Origin: an uncultured bacterium | Lineage (GTDB): Bacteria > Verrucomicrobiota > Kiritimatiellia > CAIKKV01 > CALHGX01 | Direction of reading: 5' to 3' | Assembly (NCBI GenBank): GCA_938031185.1 | Contig: CALHGX010000052.1 | Location: 1-33,419, forward strand | Length of the DNA stretch: 33,419 bases | Shown: positions 1 to 7,441 of the stretch, piece after piece | Numbering within the stretch: position 1 is the stretch's first letter | How the letters are laid out: every line of letters starts with the position of its first letter | The notes under the pieces: model-generated | The model's input: only the letters and a program-made list of their open reading frames with translations | What the model was told of the DNA's origin: nothing | Database searches by the model: none | Program-made: the position numbers and the translations under genes

Positions 1-1
1 G

Positions 2-139
2 GACATCATCCGCCAACGCGCCCCCAAGATCGACCCTGCCATCGCTTCCTGGCAGCCCCTTGACCTCGGACAAGTCCTGCGCCAGTATATTCCCAACTAC
101 CACCCCAACAGGGGTCACGATCTACCTGTCCATCCCTAA
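2..139 (+). CDS. C-terminal 45 residues of an unrecognised protein (partial)
   Basis: The frame is open from the window edge and stops with TAA at 137-139, so this would be the tail of a gene that starts outside the window. The residues include IIRQRAPKIDPAIASW and end in DLPVHP. I recognise no family. There is no upstream sequence to test for a start or ribosome site, and the surroundings are decayed, so it could also be a remnant. Confidence 0.3.
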   Translation, partial: DIIRQRAPKIDPAIASWQPLDLGQVLRQYIPNYHPNRGHDLPVHP

Positions 140-377
140 AACTTGACCTCGTGCCGCCGGGCGAGAAAGGCCCTCTCTACATGCAGAACTATATCGTCCC
201 CGATCCCATACCCGGCGCTCCGATGGCGGAGTACCCCGAGCTCATTCTGGGACGGCGGCTCCCAGCCGGCAGCATCAAGTGGACCAAGGACGTTCGGTTG
301 CTTTACGGCAGAACGGCGCCCCGTCAGCGCCGGAGAGACTCTACGGACGGGCTGAATGCTGTTCAGCGGGGGACTGA
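140..377 (+). other. unresolved stretch between gene remnants
   Basis: A frame from a GTG at 151 stays open to 381 and reads like protein for its first 50 residues (for example MQNYIVPDPIPGAP), but then turns Arg-rich. No domain is recognisable and no good ribosome site precedes it. It is probably a fragment of a decayed gene. The last bases (about 368-377, GGGGGACTGA) look like the ribosome binding site of the next gene. Confidence 0.2.
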
Positions 378-551
378 ATGAACGCCGCCGAACAACTAAC
401 CCTGACGGCTGAGCGGCTCATCTTGCGGCCGTTCGAGCCGAAGGACGCTTCGGCAGTACAACCGCTGGCCAGGGATCGGACTGGCTGGCACCGATTACCG
501 CCGTTTCTGCCGCCGACAGGCGTTTCAGATTTTTTCGCCAGGGGGTATCCC
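378..551 (+). pseudogene. GNAT-type acetyltransferase, 5' fragment cut by an IS element
   Basis: The fragment starts with ATG after a GGGGGA ribosome site. Its first 30 residues have the classic opening of RimJ/RimL-type N-acetyltransferases: LTLTAERLILRPFEPKDASA followed by VQPLARD (beta1, then the acidic turn and helix1). After about residue 34 the sequence no longer resembles the family, and at base 552 the terminal repeat of the IS66-like element begins. Only about a quarter or less of a usual 170-180 aa enzyme remains, with no acetyl-CoA binding segment (Q/RxxGxG/A), so it cannot be active. The 3' part is not found on the other side of the element. Confidence 0.6.
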
Positions 552-571
552 GTCAGTGACATAGGGGCGGG
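552..571 (+). repeat. IS66-like element, left terminal inverted repeat
   Basis: GTCAGTGACATAGGGGCGG (552-570) is the reverse complement of the bases ending at 2450. The outer 12 bases include a CAGTGAC core. The adjacent outside bases are not duplicated at the other end. Confidence 0.85.
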
Positions 572-1998
572 CGGGCGAGATGATGTAGGAGGAGAGGCCG
601 GGGCGGAGAGGGGCAAGGGGCCTTGGCGGGGAAGAGCAGGCGGAAGAGATCGAGCTTGGGATTGAGGGCGATCTGGTCGAGGGCCTGTTTGAGGCAGGCG
701 ACGACGTCACGATTCTGCTTCTTAAGAGAGTAGATGACGCTCATAAGGGTTTCGCGGGTATGGGCGCCCCTGAGGGATTGAGATCCGAAGCTGACCTTGC
801 GGGCGATGACGAGGGGGCGCCGGTCGCGTTCAGAGAGGTTGTTGTCGGCAGGGATGCGCCGGTCGCGGGCCCAGTGGAACAGGCGGGCGTCTTTCTCGCG
901 GAAGATATCCTGAAAGGCTTGAATGGCCGGATGCCGGGCCGGGGCGCGAACGCAGGAGCGGATGTCGCGCTGGATGCGCTCGGCCTGTTGGCGGAAGACC
1001 CGGTCAGAACCGGGTATCGCGCGGGCCTGCATGGCGGCCGCCAACCGTGGGGCAGGGTATCAACGAAGGAGTGGATCTCCCGGTTGTCGGGGAACTCGAT
1101 GGCGATATCCTTCAGGTCGCGCAATAGATGCGCATAACAGTATGGGTGCGACCGCGGTACGCGTTGTAGGCGGCGTAGCGATCTACGACGAGGGAACCCG
1201 CGGGGCGACGCTCTCCGAAGACTTCGCGCACAACGGCGGCCGACCGGGTTTGGCGGAAGCGAAAGAGGCTGAGGGTCGGGGTGGCAAAGATCCAAGCGTA
1301 CCCGTTCTGACCATCGGTGCGCCAACCGGTCTCGTCGGCATGCTTGACGGGCGAAGCCCGGTACTGGCGCAGCAACCCTTCGACGACCGGATCGAGTCGT
1401 AGGGCCAGTGCATGCATCACCGCCCAAAGGCTGGAGGCGGGAACGCCCGTCTGCTGCTCGATCCGGCCGAGCGTTTGACCGAACAGGAAATGCTGCGTAG
1501 CCACATGGACCAGCAGCTGATTGCCGTAGAGGGCCTTGGGCAGACGCCGGGCGCGCAGGCTTCCACGTGACGCCCGCAACGGGGACACTGCTTGGATTCC
1601 AATTCCAGAACGGTTTTCTCCACCCGTACCGGATCGCAAACGATCACGCCGCGTCGCCGTAAGCGCCGAAGCTTCAGTCGCGCATGGCAATGGGGACAGC
1701 GTTCGGGCGCCGCAACCCGCTCGATGCGTTGGGCGCTCGCCGCAGCGATGGCGGTACGCCCATGGCCGGGGTGACCGGACTTGCCGCCGCTGCGCAACGC
1801 CTGTCGCTCCGAGCGCGTGTTGGGTTTGACCAGCGCCTTGGAGGAGGGCGTCGAGGACCCGAAGGGCGCCTCTTTGGCGGCGCGCTGTTGATAACGCAGT
1901 TTGCTGCGCAGTGCCGCCACCGGTTCCTCCAATCGGTCGATTCGAAGCTGCTTCTCCAAGCAGCCGGCGCAGAGCCGATCATGGCTGAGGGTCGGCAT
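553..1998 (-). pseudogene. IS66-family transposase, three frameshifts
   Basis: The gene reads from an ATG at 1998 down to 553 only if the frame changes three times. The first piece has a leucine-rich helix, a Gly/His-rich linker (GGKSGHPGHGR) and a zinc-finger-like CPHCHARL...CPRCGR pair. The second has the IS66 core with the first two catalytic acids, in HADETGWR and VVDRYAAYN, and the motif NQLLVHVATQHF. The third (HPYCYAHLLRDLKDI) and fourth (NNLSERDRRP, third catalytic acid, then SLRGAHTRETLMSVIYSLK) complete it. Single-base losses or gains lie near 1542, 1155 and 1051. All three catalytic positions survive, but no continuous product is possible, and IS66 transposases are not known to need several frameshifts. 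Confidence 0.85.
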
Positions 1999-2002
1999 GG
2001 GG

Positions 2003-2329
2003 TCATTTCCCCCGCGTTGTGCCCCGCGCAGCAATCAATGCGCGACCCTCCGCCGCCAGTCGCTGCTCTACCGCACGACCGTTGGCAATGGCCCGGCGCA
2101 CCAGTGGCGCCAGGTTCGCCGGCACGTAAGCGCAGCGCCGTCGGCCGCCCTCCCGGTAGCTGAACAGGAACACGCGGTGTCCTCGGCCCTCGCGGCACGC
2201 CGCGCAGTTCGATCGGGTGCACGGTTTTCGCACCTCGGAAAGGGACCCTTTGGCCACGGGCCACAGCCGTCCCAGATCGCGCAACCAGCGGTCTCGGTCC
2301 ATCCCTACGAAAGCACGGTTTTGTTTCAT
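2003..2329 (-). CDS. DUF6788 family protein, partner of the IS66 transposase
   Basis: The gene encodes about 108 residues from the ATG at 2329 (MKQNRAFVGMDRDRW); the frame is open back to a GTG at 2422, but that start lies inside the terminal repeat region and is unlikely. It shows the DUF6788 pattern: GSLSEVRKPCTRSNCAAC (two CxxxxC-type pairs), then YREGGRRRCAYVPANL and a basic C-terminal helix. The family is known mainly as a companion of IS66-type transposases lacking the usual TnpA/TnpB; its role is unproven, though the Cys pairs and basic helix would suit DNA binding. It stops at 2003, five bases before the transposase ATG. It appears intact, unlike its partner. Confidence 0.65.
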   Translation of the reverse strand: MKQNRAFVGMDRDRWLRDLGRLWPVAKGSLSEVRKPCTRSNCAACREGRGHRVFLFSYREGGRRRCAYVPANLAPLVRRAIANGRAVEQRLAAEGRALIAARGTTRGK

Positions 2330-2430
2330 GCGTGTGTATATGTTATATCCCATATGTACGCGCAAGCAAAAAAACGGACGGGCTTGCATGCCCGTCTTCT
2401 CCGGCCTCTTCCCCTTCGCCACCTCCGCCC

Positions 2431-2450
2431 TCCGCCCCTATGTCACTGAC
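2431..2450 (-). repeat. IS66-like element, right terminal inverted repeat
   Basis: TCCGCCCCTATGTCACTGAC is the inverted partner of the repeat at 552-571, identical over the outer 19 bases. It ends directly against the truncated SDR gene. Confidence 0.85.
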
Positions 2451-3003
2451 CCATTACGAGATGGTGGATAATCTCATAGGACGCGCTGCCGGAACCGATG
2501 ATAATCGCCGCGCGGAGAACGGTTGTCTTCACCTGTGAACTGCTTTGCAGTTCCTCCGCCACGCGCATGCGGCTGCGCAAGTGAGGAGACAGCACCGTGC
2601 GCACGTCGCCACGTCCGCCACGGTAAATGAACCGCCGCACGCCGTTGTCCTCGGCAACTTGCCGGAAGTTGCGGGCATTGACGGCGTCCATGCCTTGAAG
2701 TTTCTGGGGCCGCTCAGGAGGGAATGAATGAGGTAGTAGGCCGTATGAACGCCGCGCAGGGCGTTCTTCAAAGCGGCCGGGTCCGAGGCCTCCCCCACGG
2801 CGACTTCCGCGCCCGGCCGGCGTTCCGCTTCCCCCGTCGCGGCCGCGCGGACAAGTACCCGCACGCGATACCCCCGCGCCAAGTAGGTCCGGCGCCAGGC
2901 GCCCCCCGACATAACCCGTCGCCCCGGTCACCAGGACCGTGCCGATGTACGGGCGAGGCTGCGACTCCAGCCCGTCGCAGAAATGTTCGGCAGCCATCGT
3001 CAT
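2451..3003 (-). pseudogene. NAD(P)-binding SDR/NmrA-like protein, truncated and frameshifted
   Basis: The gene starts at ATG 3003 after an AGAGGA ribosome site. It encodes an extended-SDR Rossmann fold: VLVTGATGYVGGRLAP (GxxGxxG at residues 26-32), then RGYRVRVLVR, DPAALKNALRGVHTAYYLIHS, ARNFRQVAEDNGVRRFIY, LSPHLRSR and LRAAIIIGSGSASYEIIHHLV. This order is typical of the SDR family that carries a C-terminal DUF2867 domain (about 480-500 aa). Reading it needs one extra base near 2880 removed and one missing base near 2695 restored. It then ends at the IS66-like element after about 180 residues, losing the rest. It lies 48 bp after the CPBP gene in the same direction and was probably the tail of that operon. 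Confidence 0.75.
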
Positions 3004-3051
3004 GACTGATCCTCTCCAAATCTGTCCAGGCAGAATACCATACGTCTTCAC

Positions 3052-3702
3052 TCACCCCATCGGGCACAGCACGAAGATCGCGACGGCCCATGTTGCGTGG
3101 CTGACAATATTGATCCATACAGAACCGAATATTCGATAGACCAGCGCCCAGAAGACACCGCAGACCAACGCGGCGAGAATCAGCGTCAGGTTGGCGGTCG
3201 CGAGGTGAACGCTCGTGTAGGCCAGAATGGACAGCGCAAGGCCGGCGCCGCCGAGTTCGGCAGTCAGACACCGCTGGACGTACCCGCGCCAGAAGATCTC
3301 CTCCCCTGGCCCAACGATGCCGAGCAGAACAATCGCCACAATCCAGCGCGGCGTCTGGACGCCCTGGCTGTAGACGGCTTCGATCTCACCGGCCCCGAAA
3401 GGGAACAGGCGGCGCACGGCCAGATTGCCGGCAAAGAAGATGCCGTACAGCAGTGCGGCGGAGCCGACTCCCAGCAAGAGCGTGGTGACTGATGAACGCG
3501 TCCCGGCGCGAGACATCAACACACGGCGCATATCGGCCGGTTCGGCCAGAAAGGCCGCACAGCAGAGCACCAACACCGAAAGAGTCATCCAGAGCCAGAA
3601 AACACGGCCCGTTCCGAGAAAGAGAAAGGCAAAAAGCCCAGACGCCGCCAGAATTAGCAGTGCACAACGAACGACGCGGCGGTCTATGGATCTATGCATC
3701 AT
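3052..3702 (-). CDS. CPBP family intramembrane metalloprotease
   Basis: The 216-residue membrane protein has about six hydrophobic segments. It shows the CPBP (Rce1/Abi) signature: EEIFWRGYVQR (Glu134, Glu135, Arg139) in motif 1, a His in TSVHLAT (His166) in motif 2, and NIVSHATWA (Asn198, His202) in motif 3. Members are membrane glutamic or metallo proteases that act on prenylated proteins, peptide bacteriocins or anti-sigma factors; the substrate cannot be told here. The ATG overlaps the menA stop (ATGA), so it is co-transcribed with the menaquinone and molybdenum-cofactor genes. Its role there is unknown and it may be a passenger. Confidence 0.8.
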   Translation of the reverse strand: MMHRSIDRRVVRCALLILAASGLFAFLFLGTGRVFWLWMTLSVLVLCCAAFLAEPADMRRVLMSRAGTRSSVTTLLLGVGSAALLYGIFFAGNLAVRRLFPFGAGEIEAVYSQGVQTPRWIVAIVLLGIVGPGEEIFWRGYVQRCLTAELGGAGLALSILAYTSVHLATANLTLILAALVCGVFWALVYRIFGSVWINIVSHATWAVAIFVLCPMG

Positions 3703-4628
3703 AAGTACCGGCCGATCCAGAACGCTGCCGTGGCCAGAACGCCGAATATCATGTGAAGCTGGGCGGTTTTGGCGTCGAGCATGCCGAATGTCTGCACGTC
3801 TTCATCGGGTCGGATGCGCGCCAGACGCCACGCGAGGGGTAGGGCCAGAAAAGCAAGCAGCGCCAAGGGAGGCGTCGGAAGATTCAGTCGCGGGATCCGT
3901 CCGAGACCGACGTACAATGCCGTTAGCGCCAGAGGCGCCAGAACCAGCAACTGATAATAACGCCTCGACCCTTCAAACCCCAGCCACCCGGCCACGGTTC
4001 GGCAACCCCGACCGCCATCCGTCTCAAGATCGCGCCAGTTATTGGAGTGCAAGATGCCGACTGTCAGGGAAACCAGAGGTATGCCCCAGAGGATCGGCAG
4101 CCAAGAAAATGTTCGGGTCTGAACCCACCAGGTTCCGAAGACCGGCAGGACGCCGAACGCCATGAAGACGGCCAGGTCTCCAAGCCCCGTGTACTTGAAG
4201 CAGAAGCGGGGCGTGGTGTAGCCCAACGCACAGATCGCCCCTGTGATCCCGAGCAGCAGCACCACCCATCCCGCGATCGCGACGAGCGCGAACCCGCACA
4301 GGCCCCCGACAGCAACGCACAGCATCGCTGCGCGGAACGCTTGCCGCTCCGTAATCCATCCACGCACAACTGCGCCGCTAACCGGAAACACCTGCCGGTC
4401 CAGGCCGCGCCGGTGATCGAAGCAGTCATTCAGCAGGTTGGCCGCCGTGTGGAAACAGACCACGCCGAGCAGCGTCAGCGCGAGCGGTCCCCAGCGCAAC
4501 GAATAGCCCGCTTGATAGGCCATGGCCGCGCCCAGAGCCACGGTCAGCACGGATGCCGTGTAGGCGAACGGCCGCACGGCGGTCAGCCAGATGCGCAGCG
4601 TCGAAGCGGGCCTGTCAGTCCTTTGCAT
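3699..4628 (-). CDS. menA: 1,4-dihydroxy-2-naphthoate polyprenyltransferase (UbiA family)
   Basis: The product is a UbiA-superfamily membrane prenyltransferase of 309 aa with eight to nine hydrophobic helices. The two Asp-rich sites that hold the Mg-diphosphate are visible: NLLNDCFDHRRGLD in the first half, and NNWRDLETDGGRGCRT in the second. The RDLETDxxxGxRT form and the LHSNNWRD context match MenA better than UbiA or protohaem farnesyltransferase. It attaches the polyprenyl tail to 1,4-dihydroxy-2-naphthoate in menaquinone synthesis. The start chosen (ATG 4628, MQRTDRP) overlaps tatA by 14 bp; upstream in-frame sequence is just tatA in another frame. The prenyl donor could come from the synthase at 18076. 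Confidence 0.85.
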   Translation of the reverse strand: MQRTDRPASTLRIWLTAVRPFAYTASVLTVALGAAMAYQAGYSLRWGPLALTLLGVVCFHTAANLLNDCFDHRRGLDRQVFPVSGAVVRGWITERQAFRAAMLCVAVGGLCGFALVAIAGWVVLLLGITGAICALGYTTPRFCFKYTGLGDLAVFMAFGVLPVFGTWWVQTRTFSWLPILWGIPLVSLTVGILHSNNWRDLETDGGRGCRTVAGWLGFEGSRRYYQLLVLAPLALTALYVGLGRIPRLNLPTPPLALLAFLALPLAWRLARIRPDEDVQTFGMLDAKTAQLHMIFGVLATAAFWIGRYL

Positions 4629-4854
4629 GTGACGAGTGGTTCCCTTTTGCTGCTTCCTTCGCGGTTTCGTGGAGGGACGATTTGCCGTCCCTGTGATCGC
4701 CTTCCTTCCGGCCTTTCTTAAATTCGCCGATGCTGCTTCCCAACGCGCGCGCCAGTTGAGGTATCCGCTTCGCGCCAAAGAGAAGCAGGAAAATCACGAC
4801 GATGATTCCAATCTCCCCCAGTCCGAAATTCCCAACCAAGAACGCCAGTGTCAT
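4615..4854 (-). CDS. tatA: twin-arginine translocase subunit TatA/TatE
   Basis: The 79-residue protein has one N-terminal membrane helix (FGLGEIGIIVVIFLLLFG) followed by the TatA hinge FGAKRIPQLARALGSSIGEFKKG and a charged, Lys/His-rich tail. This is the standard TatA layout: short N-tail, helix, FG hinge, amphipathic helix. A GGAGG ribosome site precedes the ATG. It would form the pore for folded, cofactor-loaded Tat substrates, and this operon has such a substrate, the molybdoenzyme with an SRRKFL signal at 14217. TatC and TatB are not in the window. It overlaps menA by 14 bp and follows mobBA by 30 bp. Confidence 0.88.
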   Translation of the reverse strand: MTLAFLVGNFGLGEIGIIVVIFLLLFGAKRIPQLARALGSSIGEFKKGRKEGDHRDGKSSLHETAKEAAKGNHSSHAKD

Positions 4855-4884
4855 AGCCGCCTCCTTCTGTTTTGTAGTGGTCCA

Positions 4885-5955
4885 TCAACGCTTGTTTGCA
4901 TCCGTTTCCCTACCCGAAACCGTCATGTCCGCCGGGAAATTGACGTTGCGCCAGGCCGGGGCGAGATCAGCCGGCACGGTTGGCGTCGCCACGCCGGGCG
5001 CATCGGCCAGATCCCGCGGACGCCGCGCCCGTTCCACGGCCGACGCCATCCGGAAATCGTAGTAGGCCAACAGGGGCTCGGGGGCCGAAGCGCCCGGCAA
5101 GACCGGCATGACGGCCCGCACGCCGGGCCGTCTGTGCGACAGCAGCCATGCGACGGCCGCAGACGACATCTCGGGTTGATCGCAAGCCGCGAACAGCCAC
5201 CCCACGCGCGGCGCCCACCGCATTGCGGCGCGCATGCCGCGCAACGGCCCCTCGGCGTCATCGGCGTCAGGCAGAACGGGCAAGGAACGCAGATCGGTGG
5301 GGATTTCTCCACCGCCCAGGAGGGCGACTTTATGCGCCCTGTCTCGCACGGCCTCGAAAATTCTATGGAGCCAAGTCTGACCAGGTCCACCGATGAGGTG
5401 TTTGGGGCGTCCCATCCGCGTGCTGCGGCCGCCGATCAGGATGCCGGCATACACGGGAGTTGAGAGCCAGAGCTCTTGCAACCAGGCCTCGATCAGCTCG
5501 AGGGTGATCCGTGGCCGATCCTCGCCCCATCTCAGCAGACGGCTGATCCCGGTCGCATCCGGCGGAATGGCGTCATCGTCGGGCTTACCGAGCCAGAGCT
5601 TGCCGGGCAGCAGCCCGCTTTTATGGCCTTCGACGAGGATCAAGTCGTAGTGGGCTCCGGCGAGCACGATCACGGCCTCCAAGTCGGCAGAAGAGGGGCC
5701 ATGCAGACGAGCAAAGACCTGTTCCTGGTCCCGAATAAAAACATCTGCACCGGTTTTGAAGATCCGGTCGGTATCCTTGCCACCGCGGTCGAACTGCAGA
5801 CCGTGCGCATCTTGCTTGACGACGCCGACCTTGAGGCCGCGTTCACTCAGGCGCGGAACCAGTGCCTCGATCAGCGTCGTCTTGCCGGAGCCGCTGTAGC
5901 CGCAGATGCCGAAGGCCGGATATTTGATCCTAGTGGCTTGGTCGCTAGATGGCAC
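4885..5955 (-). CDS. mobBA: fused MobB-MobA molybdopterin guanine dinucleotide synthesis protein
   Basis: The protein is 356 aa with two domains. Residues 1-165 are MobB: a P-loop GYSGSGKT (19-26), DRGGKDTDRIFKTGA and DLILVEGHK (about 104-112), a GTP-binding adapter. Residues 168-356 are MobA: ILIGGRSTRMGRPKHL (172-187), the nucleotide-transfer LxGGxSxRMGxxK motif, and FAACDQPEMSS, the metal/GTP site. MobA joins GMP to molybdopterin to give the MGD form used by DMSO-reductase family enzymes such as the one at 10966. The start is GTG at 5955, sharing one base with the upstream TAG. MobA-MobB fusions are known in other bacteria, in either order. Confidence 0.9.
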   Translation of the reverse strand: MPSSDQATRIKYPAFGICGYSGSGKTTLIEALVPRLSERGLKVGVVKQDAHGLQFDRGGKDTDRIFKTGADVFIRDQEQVFARLHGPSSADLEAVIVLAGAHYDLILVEGHKSGLLPGKLWLGKPDDDAIPPDATGISRLLRWGEDRPRITLELIEAWLQELWLSTPVYAGILIGGRSTRMGRPKHLIGGPGQTWLHRIFEAVRDRAHKVALLGGGEIPTDLRSLPVLPDADDAEGPLRGMRAAMRWAPRVGWLFAACDQPEMSSAAVAWLLSHRRPGVRAVMPVLPGASAPEPLLAYYDFRMASAVERARRPRDLADAPGVATPTVPADLAPAWRNVNFPADMTVSGRETDANKR

Positions 5956-6923
5956 TATTCTGTCCTCGCCATCTTCTCTGGCCGGCCGCAGTCGCTGCGA
6001 TCGCCGCGCAATTTCGACAGGCCGTGGTCAAGGGCTGGAAGAATGACCTCCAGATTCTCAACGGCCGCACGCTCTGAACCCGGAAGGCTCACGATTAGCG
6101 TCCTTCCGCGAATACCAGATACGGCGCGGGAAAGCATGGCGTGCGGCGTCTTCTGGGATGAGGCCCGACGCATGGCCTCATCCAGGCCGGGCGTGCGGCG
6201 TTCCACCACGGCGGCCACGGCTTCGGGCGTGACGTCGCGTGGGGCAAACCCCGTGCCGCCGACCGCCAAGATCAGATCGATCGAATGGCCGTCGGCGAAG
6301 TGACGCAGAGCCTCCTCGATTTGCGGCTGCTCATCCGGGATGACGCGGATCGTGTAAATGTGCGCCGGCAAGACCTCCGTGAGCCGCCGAGCGAGCGCGG
6401 GTCCCGCCGTATCTGTAGTCTCTCCGCGTGCACACCGGTCGCTGATCGTCAGGACAACCGCCTGGTAAAGCGCACGTGGCACCGCTAGCAGAACGTCAAT
6501 GGCATCGCCCGGGCTCACAACCCCGCCCGTTACAACGCGCGCAAACAGGCCGAGCCGCGGCATGATGCAGTCGCCGGTCTGGTAGTAGATAGCGCAGCGC
6601 GAATGACAAACCTTGCCGATCTGGGTGACCGCCAGCTCCGCCTCGCGCCCAATCCGCACCCGGCTGCCGAGCCCCAGGATTTCGAGATCAAGCCCCGAGA
6701 CAACCAGGTTTTCCGCGAAATCGCCCGCTTTCAGGTCTGGCAGCCCTTTGCGGCGCAGCTCCTCAATAGCATCGGCGGACAGCAGGCTTACCTGCCGGTG
6801 CCAAGAACCGGCGTGAGCGTCACCCTCAATCCCGTGGTTGGCGACAAAGCGCGCCGACTCGATCGGCGATTTGCGTTCGCCTTTCCTGGCGCTGACACAA
6901 ACAGCCTCTATTCTCCCGCTCAT
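5955..6923 (-). CDS. MOSC domain fused to MogA-type molybdopterin adenylyltransferase
   Basis: The 322-residue fusion starts at ATG 6923, overlapping the moaC stop as ATGA. Residues 1-145 are a MOSC domain (IEGDAHAGSWHRQVSLL, KAGDFAENL and the Cys-containing GKVCHSRCAIYYQTGDC), a fold that handles sulfur/molybdenum cofactor species as in the MoCo sulfurase C-terminus. Residues about 152-310 are MogA/MoaB: VVLTISDRCARGETTDTAGP, then AVGGTGFAPRDVTPEAV, the GGTGxxxRDxTPEA molybdopterin-binding loop, and SLPGSERAAVENL. MogA adenylates molybdopterin before MoeA inserts molybdate. The C-terminal 15 residues are charged and not conserved-looking. The role of the MOSC half is not settled. Confidence 0.85.
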   Translation of the reverse strand: MSGRIEAVCVSARKGERKSPIESARFVANHGIEGDAHAGSWHRQVSLLSADAIEELRRKGLPDLKAGDFAENLVVSGLDLEILGLGSRVRIGREAELAVTQIGKVCHSRCAIYYQTGDCIMPRLGLFARVVTGGVVSPGDAIDVLLAVPRALYQAVVLTISDRCARGETTDTAGPALARRLTEVLPAHIYTIRVIPDEQPQIEEALRHFADGHSIDLILAVGGTGFAPRDVTPEAVAAVVERRTPGLDEAMRRASSQKTPHAMLSRAVSGIRGRTLIVSLPGSERAAVENLEVILPALDHGLSKLRGDRSDCGRPEKMARTE

Positions 6924-7441
6924 GATTTTGCCTTCTTTGCGTCTTTGCGAGAGAATTCCTCTCCGGCTTTCCAGACTCCCGATTGGCCCCCGGTTTTCTC
7001 CAGCAGCCGGACGCGCTCGATGACGATACCCTTGCCCGCGGCCTTGCACATGTCGTAGACCGTCAGCGCCGCAACGGTCACGGCGGTCAGCGCCTCCATT
7101 TCCACGCCGGTTACGCCCCGGCAACGGACGAACGACTCCAGACGAAGCGTTTCTTCCGCTGGCGTGGCCCAAATGTCCACCACGCTCAGCGCCAGCGGGT
7201 GGCAAAGCGGGATCAGTTCCGCCGTTCTCTTGGCCGCCATGATTCCGGCGATGCGCGCCGTCTCCATTACGTTGCCTTTGGCCGTTTCGCCCGTTGTCCG
7301 GAGTTGTTCTGCGATCCTCGCGCCCAGCCGAACGACGGCCTCGGCACGCGCCGTGCGTTCGGTCGCCGCTTTGTCGCCGACGTCCACCATGCGGACGCGG
7401 CCCGATGCGGATAGATGCGACAATCGCTTGCTTTCAGGCAT
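6920..7441 (-). CDS. moaC: cyclic pyranopterin monophosphate synthase MoaC
   Basis: MoaC converts the MoaA product (3',8-cyclo-7,8-dihydro-GTP) to cyclic pyranopterin monophosphate, the first stable intermediate of molybdenum cofactor synthesis. The 173 aa include all signature blocks: MVDVGDKAATERTARAEA, KGNVMETARIAGIMAAKRT, LIPLCHPLALS and GVEMEALTAVTVAALTVYDMCKA, with the active-site Lys in AAGKGIVIE. Length is a little above the usual 160 because of a Lys/Arg-rich tail (SRKDAKKAKS). Its ATG overlaps the end of the molybdate transporter gene by 8 bp, and its TGA overlaps the next start. Confidence 0.93.
   Translation of the reverse strand: MPESKRLSHLSASGRVRMVDVGDKAATERTARAEAVVRLGARIAEQLRTTGETAKGNVMETARIAGIMAAKRTAELIPLCHPLALSVVDIWATPAEETLRLESFVRCRGVTGVEMEALTAVTVAALTVYDMCKAAGKGIVIERVRLLEKTGGQSGVWKAGEEFSRKDAKKAKS

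Larger units (their letters stand above)
552..2450 (-). mobile_element. IS66-like insertion sequence (DUF6788 subtype), decayed
   Basis: The 1.9-kb element is bounded by inverted repeats whose first 19 bases agree, starting GTCAGTGACATAGGGGCGG, at 552 and in reverse complement ending at 2450. It carries, on the minus strand, a DUF6788 protein followed by an IS66 DDE transposase. The transposase has three frameshifts, so the element is not autonomous. The 8 bases outside each end (GGTATCCC and CCATTACG) do not match, whereas IS66 elements normally duplicate 8 bp. Both flanks are broken genes of different families, which suggests that a deletion or recombination used this element. Confidence 0.85.

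Noticed and set aside
553-2034. IS66 transposase expressed by programmed frameshifting
   Set aside because: Three separate frame changes are needed, each explained by a single lost or gained base at non-slippery positions, so decay is simpler.
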